A stretch of 64,000 nucleotides of DNA from the NCBI GenBank assembly GCA_036346395.1, contig CM070596.1, positions 3,410,001 to 3,474,000 on the forward strand. The letters are read 5' to 3'. A program made the position numbers and the translations under genes. The notes beneath the pieces were generated by a model. That model was not told the origin of the DNA. It searched no databases and worked only from the letters and a program-made list of their open reading frames with translations. Positions 23,860 through 35,368 of this stretch are shown here, one piece after another; within the stretch, counting starts at the first letter, position 1; every line of letters starts with the position of its first letter. This stretch comes from Hsuehochloa calcarea (Eukaryota; Streptophyta; Magnoliopsida; Poales; Poaceae).

Positions 23860-25320
23860 GCAGAAACTACGAAAGTCTTATTGTCGTAGTAGAAGGATAC
23901 CTTGGTCTTGATGGCTTTATGTTTGAGAGCTTCGGTCGTTTCGTCGCCTTTGCTTTCTCTGCAGCAGCCATATCTGCAGCGAATTTCTCAAAGGGTGTGG
24001 TCGAAGCAGCAGAGCTTGAGCCTACGCCTGCCTTGTCGACGACCCTCACAAGACGATGTCTTTTGGCCGGAGGAGCCTTGCTTTCCTCCGCCCCTGTTCC
24101 GACGACCATCAATTCGACTTCTTTGTTGTCTCGACGGTCTTTCATGCCTACTTTCTACAGGAGTGAGAAAAAGAAATATTACTAAGTGGTCATTTTCTAC
24201 GACCATCGCTTGGTCGTAAGTCCTTCTACAGCCAGTATCTAGTCGTAAGTTTTTCTACGACAATCCCCTGGTCGTAAGTCCTTTTACGACCAGTATCTAG
24301 TCGCAAGTTTTTCTATGACAATCTCCTGGTTGTAAGTATTTCTATGATTATGAGATCCTAAAGGAGAAATCAATCTTTGATTACCTTTAGGCGTTCCATC
24401 TTATCCTTTGCAGACAAGACCGCTATGATTTGAGGAACCACTACATTAGGTGGCGGGGATTTTTCACAAACGAGCTTGACTCAAGCGTCAATTTCAGCTT
24501 CTGGGAGATCTGTATGGATAAATAAATTTTCAATAGCTAAGCTCGAAATCAACAGAAAAAGAGATAAGTTGAAAATTCATTTACCCTTCTCGTAATCCCT
24601 AGTTGGACCTTTCGGCCCCGAGTACCTCCACGTGGGATGTGTTCGTTTCTTCATAGGGCTAATACAGCGTGTGATGAAATCCTTCACCACATGCCATCCT
24701 GTGAGCCCCTCTTCCTTCAAGTTTGTTACGGTTTGAATATAGGGGCGATCTGGCCATGATCCTTGGGAATCGAATCTCAGGAAGAAATCTTCTCGGCAGC
24801 CTTCCCTACGAAGGAGAGGCTATCTTCATTGGTCGTTCCCTAGGAGAACCTCCTTTTTTCCATCCCGGGCATGACGACCGGGTGAACATCTGAATGTACT
24901 CCTTCGACTTCTCGTCATAGAGCTTTAGACCACAGCTACCGATGATTCTCACTATTCTGGTCACCCCGTAAAAATACTGGAATAACTCCAAGTCGGCTGG
25001 AATTCCCAGGTAGGACTCACACAAGTATACAAACACACCCAACATCGTGATGGAATTGGTTGTTCACCAATTCCACCACAAAGTGCTCGAGTACAAGTGT
25101 GAGGAAAGGGTGAGTAGGAAATCAAAGGTCACACTCACAGTACACCTGGAAGAGGAGAATTTGGCCAATCTCCCCTGATGGCCAATGTTATCCCAAAGCT
25201 TCAAATCAGTTCACAAGTTCCTTTTGCAGAATCTTCTCGGCAGCGACTAGGGTTTCTATATTTGCCTCACTCATCTCCGATTCAACCCACTTGGAAGCGG
25301 CTCCGACCATTTTCGCTAAG
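23860..25320 (-). pseudogene. Gag-like ORF with 'putative gypsy-type transposase' (PF04195) domain, broken
   Basis: Read on the minus strand from about 25320, a frame with ASKWVESEMSEANIETL leads into a segment with HPFLTLVLEHF and then, at 24806-25045, GVFVYLCESYLGIPADLELF, LKLYDEKSKEYIQMFTRSS and a Trp-Lys-Lys motif. Further downstream are AAEKISS and KDHGQIAP (about 24740-24800), a segment before 24600, and a Lys/Ala-rich C-terminal part (24145-23867). Stops and shifts occur between the blocks. Proteins of this type are found in large non-autonomous grass gypsy elements and are thought to be gag-related. The molecular function is not established. Confidence 0.75.
24190..24345. repeat. CGACCA/TGGTCG dyad array, short copy
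   Basis: Alternating TACGACCA and TGGTCGTAAG words spaced about 15-35 bp (TCTACGAC, then CTGGTCGTAAGT, repeated four to five times). The same array is longer at 25685-26080. Confidence 0.8.
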
Positions 25321-25684
25321 TATGATTAATTTGGATTTGGAAAGGTTTGGTGGAAGGAGGCGATTTGATCGGCGGCGGAGGAAGCGAGAGCTTGATGAAC
25401 AGTTGGGGCAAGTGGAAAAAGTATGAACGCTAAAACCACGCATGCGGTAAGTTTTTATAACCGCACACTTGAGTTAAAGATTGTGCTAACTCAACAATTG
25501 CCACCTCTTCGGGAATCGCTCCAACAGACAGGACTGTGAGAGTCGATTGAAATTCTTAAATATGTTTTTTTCGAGAAAATCAAGTATGTCTTTTCACCTC
25601 AAGTGAAATTACTTCTCGACCAAGTCTTTTCTGGTCAAATGAAATACCAGTCGGAAATATTTTACTTCCGATCACCATACTACG

Positions 25685-26080
25685 ACCACCTTGTAGTCAT
25701 AAGAATTTCTACAACCACTTTTTACTCGTAAGATTTTCTATGACCCTTTTTCCAAGTAAGTTATTTTCACTTGAAACTGGGGGTTAGATGACAAGAATCT
25801 AATAATCCTTATTTTATTCATTTATCAATAATTCTTATTATAGATAACAATATCTTCACACTTCTCGTAAGTACATCCTTTATCCATAAGGGAGAAGGTT
25901 ATAAGCTTTTCTACGACCATCCTCTGGTCGTAAGCTCCTCTACGACCAGTCTCTAGTTGTAAGCTTTTCTACGACTATCTCCTGATCGTAAGTCCTCCTA
26001 CGATCAGTCTGTGGTTGTAAGCTTTACTACAACCATCACCTGATCGTAAGTTCTTCTACGACCAGTCTCTAGTCGATGGA
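25685..26080. repeat. CGACCA/TGGTCG dyad array, long copy
   Basis: Repeats of roughly 30 bp read TCTACGACCA, a 4-6 bp spacer, TGGTCGTAAG, with variants at CpG sites. The dense part is 25905-26075, where at least six half-dyads alternate. Each pair can form a short hairpin. The array lies in the presumed 5' untranslated part of the minus-strand element. Confidence 0.82.
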
Positions 26081-27325
26081 GCCTACATACATGTGGGTCT
26101 GGTCTATCAGGGAGTCTTCTACACCATGTTTAAAGATATAGGGTAGTTAATTATGCTGTTATTCCCTGAAATAACTGCATAATTAATCTCTCTATCCTAA
26201 TGATAATCACCTGGTGACATGGGGACGTTACTACTTCATCCATAATCTCCAGTAACCGCTTCATCAGCTGAAGCGTTAAGGCGCCCTTTTGACTGGAGAA
26301 ACCGCTGCCCTCTTCGAGCACTATATAAAGGGTGGAATCAGAAGGTAGAAGGGAGGACGAGAGGGATCAAGACAGAAGGCATTAGGCATTAGTATTCCTC
26401 TTGATTGTAAATACTCATATTCAATACAATACACACATGAGTATGGCTGTTATTCTCGCAGCAGAAGGCCCGAACCTGTATAAAAAAATCCCTGTGTCAT
26501 TCTCTCTGCGTGATCAATCTTAGGAGACCACCTGAATCAAATAATCATACGTAAGATCAGTTCTAGATCACCGATAAGGAACAAAATAAACATTCACAGG
26601 TAATCATATTAAATTGTGAATGCTTCCTATCCTCCGAGCCATCATGCTTGAAATCACCACGTTCATTTACTAAGCAATTACTCCTAAAAACTAGTAATGA
26701 ATTACATATGATAATTATTAAGCATCACAAGCGGCACGCAGACCGTTATACAACAATATGTAGCTCGATGTCTATTTCACAGCATGACACGTAGGCCATG
26801 AAAATCCATACATGCATCGCATACACAGTGGGCCATACTATTCACATCAATCATTGCAAAAGGTGTTATGCATATAATCTAATTATATTGGGTGACATAA
26901 ACACATATTACTATATAACGCGACTGCGATTACCTAGCACGATGGTCCCTCAGAAAATTTTTCCGGGATATGAATCTTATTCACGTAATCAAGCCTTGGA
27001 AATTCATCAGATTAATCATATTAACCCAATTCCACCCAATCTGATCACTGCTTGATACGACCACGCATTGCCGCATACCCTGATGTCGGATTTTCGATTG
27101 GTAGGAGTATCAAGCAAGGCGGTTGTAAGCAAGTCAAGTAAATCATCTGGTGTTGCAAACCCATCTATTTCGCTGAAACCCGATTGATCTCATCGACCAG
27201 TGCCTAGACCATTCCATCCATATGAACCTATATAGGTTATCTTACTAGACCAGTAACAGATCCAATCTACTACTACCACATATCAAGTATATGCGATCGA
27301 TGTAGATAAAAAAAACTATGCAAGA
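26081..27325. other. Noncoding leader side of the minus-strand element, with an LTR-like segment
   Basis: Around 26080-26600 the plus strand has a CTATATAAAGG box (26321-26331), a polyadenylation-like AATACAATACACAC and a pyrimidine stretch, as in the R-U5 part of an LTR. No partner copy or clear ends are visible. 26600-27325 is AT-rich with no coding I can support. Confidence 0.4.
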
Positions 27326-27339
27326 TGGCTCTGATACCA
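27326..27339 (-). promoter_or_regulatory. Primer-binding site of the minus-strand element
   Basis: TGGCTCTGATACCA on the plus strand is the reverse complement of TGGTATCAGAGCCA. It sits one base inside the right LTR, so reverse transcription would be primed by initiator Met tRNA on the minus strand. Confidence 0.9.
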
Positions 27340-27340
27340 T

Positions 27341-28307
27341 TGTAGGGATACAGGTAGGCTACGCTAGCTAACAAATCAAAAATTCTACCATGTAAATTAG
27401 GATGTCATGCAAGCAATATATCATATATCGTTACCACAAAACGCGCAGTGCAACGGAAGAAGAGTTGGAGCAGCCGAATCCAACGTAGAGCGCGTCAATA
27501 TAGTGGTTGTAGTCGATCGTCTAGCGTCTTCGTCGCCGATCGTCCTCAAGCGCAACAGCAACCGCAGCAGCACCTCTACGATATTCACACATCCAGGGAT
27601 AGAACACCGTACGTTGGTGTGCTAGCACCAACCCGCTCGGTAGGGCTATCAAAAAGATGGCGGCTAGGGTTTCGATGGAGCAACTCACGTCACGTGTATC
27701 TCGTATTGTATCTCCCAACAGCCTTATGCATCTTCTTATATAGTGCCCATGACGGATCCTATCCGAACACGTTTGTTCTAACCCGTTAAGTGTGTGATCC
27801 GGTAGATTCATGTGTAATCGATTGTGACTCGAAAATCTTTTTTCGATCATAAGTCGTTAGCGGCTCCTAACAGGACATAACAATTTTTGAATACACACAA
27901 GTTATATCGGACGAATCTTAATGCAATATGATCTACGAGTAGGTCCTTATCGCTTACGACTAGCTCTTATCTCTATACGGTCAGTTCATATTTAGTTATG
28001 ACCAGTTTGTAACTCCTTACAACCAGGTTACGACCAATTAGTGATCATGTTCGATCAGACTACGACCAACTCGTATCTCCATTCGATTAGTTCGTATCTG
28101 TTCGAACTGAAAGACCAGCTTGATTTGATATCTCTATATCCATGACCGGTGGAATATGGTCATAAATCAATACATGTGCTAGTTAATAGAGTCACTAGTG
28201 TTCCGACCAGTGACATTCAAGGAGCAGAATACTATTTATTCAATAACTCATAAACATAGGCGTGATACAATTATCTCTATGATTGCTTCTAAGTCATATC
28301 ACCAACA
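27341..28307 (-). repeat. Right (5') LTR of the minus-strand element
   Basis: A 967-bp copy starts TGTAGGGATACAGG and ends ATCACCAACA. It is colinear with 19206-20559 except for about 370 bp absent here and about 80 bp at the outer end that the left copy lacks. It contains TACGACCA-type words at about 28020-28075. Confidence 0.87.
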
Positions 28308-28691
28308 GAAGGGTGCCCGGGGCCCCTCTGCCCGGGAGCATCCCGCGTGGTGCGAAGGGAGATGGGTACCAATGGACTACGCGCCTCGACTGGATGGACC
28401 AGGATCAGGAGGGTCCACCATAGACCAAAGGCTACGCGTAGGGAAAGGAAAAAACCTTGCAGCCCCTACAGGCATAATATCTTTTTAGTGGTAAAACTGT
28501 AATATCATGTATCCTGGTTAGAAGGCGATAAATAGTCACCTCTCTCATGTAATAAGGATGACTTTTTAAAGGCAATGAATACACATTAACTTCTCTTGGT
28601 ATCAGTCCCCTCTCTCGAGGATTCTTGGTCCCTCTTGGTGACCGGGTCCCTGTTCTTTACTGTCCCATGATGCTGTTGCTACGACAAATCT

Positions 28692-28745
28692 GTTGTTAGA
28701 GTTTCTTCGGATCGCTGAAGTTTAGGCAGATGTGTTCGGTGACTA
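28692..28745. other. Short host spacer
   Basis: Sequence between the TGTCGTA-family LTR and the hAT element. Nothing recognisable. Confidence 0.4.
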
Positions 28746-28753
28746 GTGGTAAG

Positions 28754-30367
28754 CAGGGGCGGATCTAGTATAGGGACATGGGTGTACAGCTGTACACCCA
28801 TTTTTTTTTGAAAAAATCCATTATTTATTAGGTATATATACTTAGTAAATACTTAAAATACTACACAGTACCTCCTCTCCTCCTTCGATCACGCAGCCCA
28901 CTCGCCAAACTGCCCCACGCCCCCACCTGCAAAGCCCACCACGCAACCACAGCCCAACCGAAGCAGCCGAGCGCCTCACGCCCTCACGAGTCGGCGGCAG
29001 CGCTGAGACCCACTCACCACTCACCACTCACCAGAATACCAGATCCATCCCCTTCGGCGGTTCGGCCTTCGTGAAATCCCCAAGCGGCAAGCACGCCGTG
29101 AGCGCCGAGCCGCCTCCTACTCACCACTCGGCCGGGAAGGAGGAGGAAGGTGGCGAGGCGGCAGCGCGCCGGCCGCCGCGCAGATGGCGCACCATAGGGC
29201 CGACCCAAGCGGGCAGCGACCGGCGTAGATGGGTCCGAAATCTGGATCCGCCGCCCGGGCACTGGGGAGACGAGCGAGCGCGTCGGAGGCGGGAGGCCGG
29301 AGGGGAGCCAAGAGGGGAACTACCGAGCTAGGCCAGAGGGGGGAGCCACCGAGCTAGGAGGCAGGAGGGGCAAGCCGCGCGGGCCGCGGGAGGAGCCACC
29401 GGCGGGTGCAGCTCTGCCGCCCGGCACTGGGGAGGCGGCGCTAGGCGGGAGGGCGAGCTCGCGGGAGGAGTCGCCGGCCGGGTGTGGGCTCCGCCGCTCC
29501 AGGCACCAGGGGAGCGGAGGCGGCGCTAGGCCGGAGGGGAGCCAGGAGGGGGGTCGGCTTGTCGGGGGAGCCAGGAGAGCCGAAGTGGGGAGCCAGGGAG
29601 ACTGGGTGTGGGATTGGGAAGAAGAAATAGGAGTGGTGGGGGGACCGAGTCAGGAGTGGGAGTGCTGGAGCCTGGATGAGTCTGGAGTCAGGAATAAGAT
29701 GGGTCATTGCCTCATTGGATTGGAAGTTCGGTTGAACTCTGGAGCAACCGAGCGAGAGAAGATTATTCTATATAGTATATAGATTATTCTATATAGTATA
29801 CAGAATTGATGCATCTTCCATTTCAATGTACACACTTCATTGCTGATATACGTAGAGATGAAAGGTTTAAAGAAGTAAGAAATCTTGCTGAGCTTTCCAT
29901 TATGCTTGTTCAAACAAAGAAGAACCACTATTATAAAATTGTTTACAAGTTTCTCAAATTGGTGTTGATTCTTCCAGTAGCAACTGCTAGTGTTGAGAGG
30001 GTATTCTCCAACTGCTAGTGTTGAGAGGGTATTCTCTTCAATGAATTATGTGAAGAATAAGCTAAGGAATAGGATGGGAGAATAATACTTGAATGATTGC
30101 TTGGTTACATTTCTTAAGCGAGAATTTTTATGCAAGTTAAGCATGATGACATCATATCTCGCTTCCGAGCCATGAAGGAACGCCGAGTTAGATTGTAATT
30201 TTCTAAATTATTTTGTAATTTCTCTAAATTATTTGACATGTTGTCTCTCGTAAAAACAATTTGAACTTTGTTATTTTTATATTTTGATCATGAACATTTA
30301 TGTTTTACATTGTACAACATGTTTATAATTTCGAACACCCATTTTGAAAATTCTGGATCCGCCACGG
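28754..30367 (+). mobile_element. Internally deleted hAT transposon with degenerate 8-bp target duplication
   Basis: Terminal inverted repeats are CAGGGGCGGATCTAG on the left and, read inward on the minus strand, CCGTGGCGGATCCAG on the right (12 of 15 identical). Flanking octamers are GTGGTAAG (28746-28753) and GTGGCAGG (30368-30375), which differ by two transitions. The interior holds a GC-rich 5' leader-like segment (28860-29600) and only the last part of a hAT transposase. The element could not transpose on its own. Confidence 0.85.
29806..30100 (+). pseudogene. hAT transposase C-terminal dimerisation domain, remnant
   Basis: The frame reads IRRDERFKEV, LAELSIMLVQT, then KFLKLVLILPVATASVERVF, the hallmark of the hAT family C-terminal dimerisation region (hATC). 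A direct duplication of about 29 bp (CAACTGCTAGTGTTGAGAGG onward, at about 29983 and 30012) stops the frame at 30018. The expected continuation, SMNYVKNKLRNRMGE, follows in another frame. The catalytic part of the transposase is absent. Confidence 0.83.
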
Positions 30368-30375
30368 GTGGCAGG

Positions 30376-30972
30376 CATGAGCATTTTACGGTAGCATGCA
30401 CGCAAGATCACCGTTAGGAGGTACTGTAGTGCTATATATGCTAGGACGACGCGAAAAACCTCAGCATCCGATCGCGCCATGGGTACCCTCAGCAATGCAT
30501 ACATCAAGTTCATCATAATTCACACATCAATGGTGCATCACACATTCAACAACTGTTCATCACAATTCACATATCATCGACAAGATAACTAATTGGTGGA
30601 GACATGGCCTCCATTTAATGTCATCCCAGAGACATGGCCTTAATGCAGAGTACCGTAGCACCTCCGCATTTTGCTCTCAGAGGATCAGCACACTGCTTCA
30701 TGTGCATAACCTACTGCTTCCAGTAGCAAAGATATGACAAAACGGTGAGCCTGCACCAGCAACCCACCTAGCAGAGGCTCTCGTCTCGTCTCCTCTCCAG
30801 GTGGTTTTGGTGTCCTGGTGCTGTTCAAAGCTGCACTTGCAGCTAGCCAGAGCAAACGGAGGCTTCCTCCCTCCCACGCCACACACACGAACCAACCAGC
30901 CCCTTCCTCGTGCAGCTGTTGCCTTGCCTTCACGGTTCACGCGCGGCTCACTGCGCCGCGGCCGTGCGTGTT
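30376..30972. other. Upstream region of the PPAT gene
   Basis: No gene is visible. A word AGACATGGCCT[T/C] is repeated at about 30600 and 30633, and several ATCACA-ATTCACA words lie around 30515-30570. The last ~150 bp are pyrimidine-rich and GC-rich, as expected for a grass 5' leader. Confidence 0.45.
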
Positions 30973-33785
30973 ATGGTGGTCATGGAATCAGCATCCACTG
31001 GAGGAGAGGAAGCCATCGCCGGCGGCGGCACCATGGCCACGGTTGCCGCTTCTGATGGGAACGCCACCATGCCAGCAGGCTTAGAAGATGGTGATCCCGG
31101 CAAGCTCAAGGGGAGGAAACCGGCCGCCTACGCGGCCGTCGTCATCGGAGGCACCTTTGATCGGCTGCACCAGGGCCACCATCTCTTCTTGAAGGTACAC
31201 GTACCATGCGGTCCTCTGATCTTGTCTTCTCTGCCCTGCCGCTCGTGTTACTTTCACCATCCAATCCATCTAGTAAGTAGACTAAGTGAAGTGAATATCC
31301 CATCAATTCATTTAAATCCCACAATGTTAGAATTGGCTTCCTTCGTTGTTGCGTCGCTGAACTAGTTCGATTATCGGTTGTTTCGCTCCAACATCCATCC
31401 ATCGAAGAATTGATTTGTCCGAGCAGTTGTTACTTCCTCTTGGTCTTGTTCTTGTAACTTGTACCTTGATGGGGACAATGTTTTTCACTCTCTCGTGAAC
31501 TGCGCATGTGACAGGCGGCGGCGGAGTTCGCCGGGGAGAGGATCGTGATTGGCATCTGCGACGGCCCGATGCTCACCAAGAAACAGGTTCTTTATCCACT
31601 GCTATCTTTTTCCCCCTCGTCTATCGTCTCCTCCTTTTGATCCGTCTGCTTCATGGTTTAATTGCAAGTGTCACTCTATTCATCGTTTCTTTTGGGAGAT
31701 AGGCTTTTCTGTCTTGAGACGTTCTGCAATCAAGGGCACATGATGTTTCCTCGTAAATCTTTCTTCTACTACAATAAAATTCGACCACTTGTAGTGTACT
31801 GTTGCTGCAGCTGATGCCACAGCGACACCAACTTTAAAGTTTGAGACATGAGACGTCCCAACTCATACCAACTGCTCTACAACCAGAAGACATACCAACT
31901 GCTCTACAACCAGATGATGTCTTCTGAGACAAATTATGGAAACTAGTTTACATGAAACTTTTTATCGTCAGGCACGCACTTTCTCCTTGCCAATGATGAT
32001 ACCTCGAATATATATTATTAGGTTGTTCTTGCTACCTGCCATTCCTTCTCTGTCCAAGAGATGAAAAGGAAACACTTTGGACAATGTCATTTCAGTGCCT
32101 AAGTATTACTCTAAGCTCACTAGCCAATGGCCAATTGCTAATAAGCATAATGCCTTTTGCCGGAAAGATCAATATAAAACTCAAGGTGGGCTGTCCAGTA
32201 CTCCATTTCACCGATACACTGCAGGAAGATGTCCGTGTCGAATACTTAAGCATGTCATTATCAAATAAAGACAGAAATTAATAAGTAGGTGAGCAATTCT
32301 GTTGACAAGCACTCTTCAGCACAATCATACAAGTTCATTGAATGTGGACAGGGGTTCAAATTCCTGACACATCTTTTGTAGGGGTTAATCACTTGGTTGA
32401 ACTGCATGTTCCCTTCAATTCTTCAAAGCATGCTTGTGAGCTGCCTATGGTCATGGCATGTAGCTTCAGAATCTAAACTTTTATTATGATTATATATATC
32501 TGATGGGCATCTTTGCTTTTGATTGCTTGGTTGCAGTATGCTCACCTGATACAACCAATCGAGAAGCGAATGGAAAATGTTAAGGATTATATTAAGGTAT
32601 CCGCCCAATCCAATAAACATTTCTTATGTTGGTTGGTTCTGGCGCTTTACAAATGAAGTTTCTTTAAGTAATTCCCTGATTATATGTAGATCAGCAAACA
32701 TACCCTGAAGCTGCGAACACCAAAACCCAAAATACAAAAAATTTCATATTTAGCATCTACAATCTGTAACATCTTACATGTTCAAGTATCCATGCACATA
32801 TGTGAACTTTCAACAATAGAAAATGTTACTAGTTGTTAGCAGATATCATGATGCCCAAGGATTCGAACAGTAGGAGGTATGAATCTCTTTCCCTCCCTCC
32901 CAGTAACATGAGAACACTTACAGAAGCTGCTTCTAATTATCATCAGCCCTCCACATAAACAGCTTAGCTAGATTAATGCGCTTAGGTATAGCATTAACCC
33001 ATTCATTTTGGCATGGCAAACTGGCCCGTGCAAGTGCCAATCTGTACTAGAAGGTGACAATTACTTATGCATGCTTGCTACTTGGACCATGTTCAGTTAG
33101 TAAGCCTGACCTTGAGGTTCTTGAAATCTCTCCATATACCTGATACTACAATGTGATAATTGCTTCCATACACTCTCTCTTTCCATTTCCAGTCCATCAA
33201 GCCTGATCTTGAGGTTCATGTCGAGCTAATCGTGGACCCTTATGGTCCCTCCATTGTTGATGGAGCATTGGAGGCAATCATTGTCAGGTTAGGCTTCTCT
33301 TTACTACAGTACTCCTATAGGCAGGCTTGTCTTTTTTATATATATAGTACTCAATAGGAGTGATCAAAGCTTAGCGTACAAGTGAATGCGGAGAGGTCTT
33401 TAATCCGATGTTGTTTGTATGCAATTCTTGGAGCAGCAAGGAGACATTGCTTGGAGGGCTTGCTGTCAACAGGAAGAGAGCAGAGAGAGGCCTCACACAG
33501 TTGGAGGTTTGCAAGTTGCAACTCTGTTTTTCTCTCCTTTTCTTTTCCTTTTCTGGAAGATCACAAAGTATCCATTTTAGGCACGTGTTGAACTTGCTCA
33601 TCACCTGTATCTTTTGTAATTTTGTTCTGTTTTCAATCTTGTAGATTGAAGTGGTGGAACTGGTGCCAGAGAAGTCTACAGGGAACAAGATGAGCTCTAC
33701 AGCATTCAGAAAGATGGAAGCAGAGAAGGAACTGCTGCAGCAGAAGCAGAATCAGAAGCTAGAGGCGCAGCAGCAAGCAGTATAA
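30973..33785 (+). CDS. COAD: Phosphopantetheine adenylyltransferase (CoA synthesis), six exons
   Basis: The enzyme joins ATP and 4'-phosphopantetheine to make dephospho-CoA, the penultimate step of CoA synthesis. Exons are 30973-31194, 31515-31586, 32537-32596, 33193-33287, 33437-33506 and 33645-33785 (660 nt, 219 aa), all GT-AG with consistent phase. The nucleotidyltransferase signature [11 protein letters not shown] is at residues 59-69, with HxGH at 66-69. Other family landmarks are GICDGPML (87-94), DPYGPSIVD (133-141), NRKRAERGL (161-169) and [10 protein letters not shown] (189-198). The C-terminus is Gln-rich. The N-terminal ~45 residues are poorly conserved and Gly/Ala-rich. ATG 30982 in the same frame is an equally plausible start. 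No break is seen. Confidence 0.95.
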
Positions 33786-34265
33786 TTGGAGTGCAGAACA
33801 TAGCCATTCCTCACATGGGCATTTGAAATTCAGTGAGCAGAATAATGCATTGCAAATTGTGTGACCTGTACTTGTTTACCCCTTATATGAGCCTTTGGAT
33901 TACAACAGCAAGATTGTTTTCCTAGTTTACATACGAAAGGATAGCAAAAGAACAATGTTGCCACTCTTGTAAAAATGGATACTAAAACGAAACTAAAAGC
34001 TTTGCATCGATCTGTTTCTCCAATGCCTGCACATGTGAGAGTGATCTACACACACAGTAGCCAGCTCCCTCCAAAACGTTGCTGACCTGATCGCATGATC
34101 TGGTACTGTAGTGTCAAATTTTGCATATAGCACAGTGGCGAAAGTTTGCAGGAGAACAATGTAGTGAAGGCATTAGACCATGGAACTGGAAGCGCATATT
34201 ATACGTACAACTTTGGGTTCAATGTTGCCATTCAGAAAGATGGAAGCTGAGAGTGAGACCATGGT
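33786..34265. other. 3' flank of the PPAT gene
   Basis: Probable 3' untranslated and downstream sequence. A segment ATTCAGAAAGATGGAAGC near 34230 repeats part of the last PPAT exon (about 33703-33720), a possible small duplication. No further gene is visible. Confidence 0.45.
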
Positions 34266-34273
34266 GATCCATG

Positions 34274-34916
34274 TAGGGGTGGATAACATGCTGGCTCGGC
34301 TCGTTAAGAAAACGAGATTGACTTGGTTCGGCTCGTTAAGCTAACGAGTAAAATATCTGACTCGGCTCGGCTCGTTAAAAAACTCGAACTCGAGACTCGT
34401 TAGGCTCGTTATCAATAAAAATCCATGCAATCCATCTCTGTTAATCAACGATCATGCTACTATCATCATGCACCATCTCTATTATACAATTAACCCGCTT
34501 ATAGCATATGAAAATGTTTGATTTATTCTAAAGCTTCTAACAGAATACTTGATTCATTCCGAAGTCATTAAGCATATGTCACTCTGTATTATAGGCAAAG
34601 CTACCATTCATTAGAGATAAAGGACTTAGAGAGTTAGGGTTGCACTAAACTCAGTGGCCAGTGGACTGGGCTAAAAACTGGCCAGTGGACTGCCTGGTGG
34701 TCAACCGAGATGGCTTAAAACTCTAAACGTCTGATAAGTGAATGGTAAGTGAATGAGCTAAACGAGTTAACAAGCAACTCACGAGCCAGCTCGGCTCAGC
34801 TCGTTAAGAAAACAAGCTAAATTGCCAGCTCGGCTCGTTAAGGGACCGAGTTCGAATCGAGTCGAGTCGAGCGAGCCGAGCTGCTCGCGAGTTTCGAGCT
34901 TTTTTTTTCACACCTA
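34274..34916. mobile_element. hAT-type MITE with perfect 8-bp target duplication
   Basis: The 643-bp element starts TAGGGGTG and ends CACACCTA, with identical octamers GATCCATG at 34266-34273 and 34917-34924. Both subterminal regions carry repeated CTCGGCTCGTTAAG / CTCGTTAAG words (about 34300-34410 and 34790-34900), typical of hAT transposase-binding subterminal repeats. There is no coding capacity. Confidence 0.92.
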
Positions 34917-34924
34917 GATCCATG

Positions 34925-35132
34925 CAAGTAAAACGTCAAATTAACGAGAAATCATATCAAGTGTACACGGCCAATCAACAAATGCCTGAAAATGTTTCTA
35001 CTGGAATTTTGAAGGTGCAACACAAGCAGCCTCTGATTTGAACTCTCCCACGTATTATGCACAAGAGATATATACTAACATATGTACGAATGTCATGCTA
35101 CAACTAACATATATACCAATATCATGCTACAA
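34925..35132. other. AT-rich spacer
   Basis: No gene is visible. A word ATATACTAACATATGTAC is loosely repeated near 35070-35130. Confidence 0.4.
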
Positions 35133-35264
35133 TAACATCAAAGAAAGGGTAAAAGTTGAAATATTCTTTTTAGAGGAAGTAGAAATCCAATAATGATATA
35201 ACATCAAAGAAAGGGTAAAAGTTGAAATATTCTTTTTAGAGGAAGTAGAAATCCAATTGTACAA
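35133..35264. repeat. 66-bp tandem duplication
   Basis: Two near-identical units start at about 35133 and 35199 (ACATCAAAGAAAGGGTAAAA onward). They end just 3' of the minus-strand exons and probably lie in their 3' untranslated region or flank. Confidence 0.9.
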
Positions 35265-35368
35265 ACAGGACTACAATCGGTGAGAAAAAACATTCCAAGC
35301 CTCCAGCAGAGTGAAGTGCTTGCCATGGAAGACTGCAACCAAGAGACAGACTGCTGTGCAGTTGCAGG

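Larger units (their letters stand above)
19206..28307 (-). mobile_element. Minus-strand gypsy-type LTR element, non-autonomous, with nested insertions
   Basis: The element is flanked by perfect GAAGG duplications (19201-19205 and 28308-28312). Its ends are TGTAGGGATAC on the left and TCACCAACA on the right, so on the minus strand it reads TGTTGGTGA...GTATCCCTACA. The reverse complement of TGGTATCAGAGCC lies just inside the right LTR, which fixes the orientation as minus. No reverse transcriptase or integrase is visible. The recognisable coding is a gag-like ORF of the kind annotated in grasses as 'putative gypsy-type transposase' (PF04195). A second LTR (21086-23742) is nested in it. Confidence 0.88.
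18779..28686. repeat. Second TGTCGTA-family solo LTR, split by a 9.1-kb insertion
   Basis: The left piece is 18779-19205 and the right piece 28313-28686, about 801 bp in total. It starts TGTCGTAGGAGCG and ends GCTACGACA. It is flanked by perfect AATCT at 18774-18778 and 28687-28691. The two pieces align in order with the uninterrupted copy at 17864-18604: the left half holds the GAAGG..GGTACC blocks, and the right half holds the GGACCAGG, CTATAAATAG-equivalent and terminal blocks. The insertion duplicated GAAGG. Confidence 0.9.
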
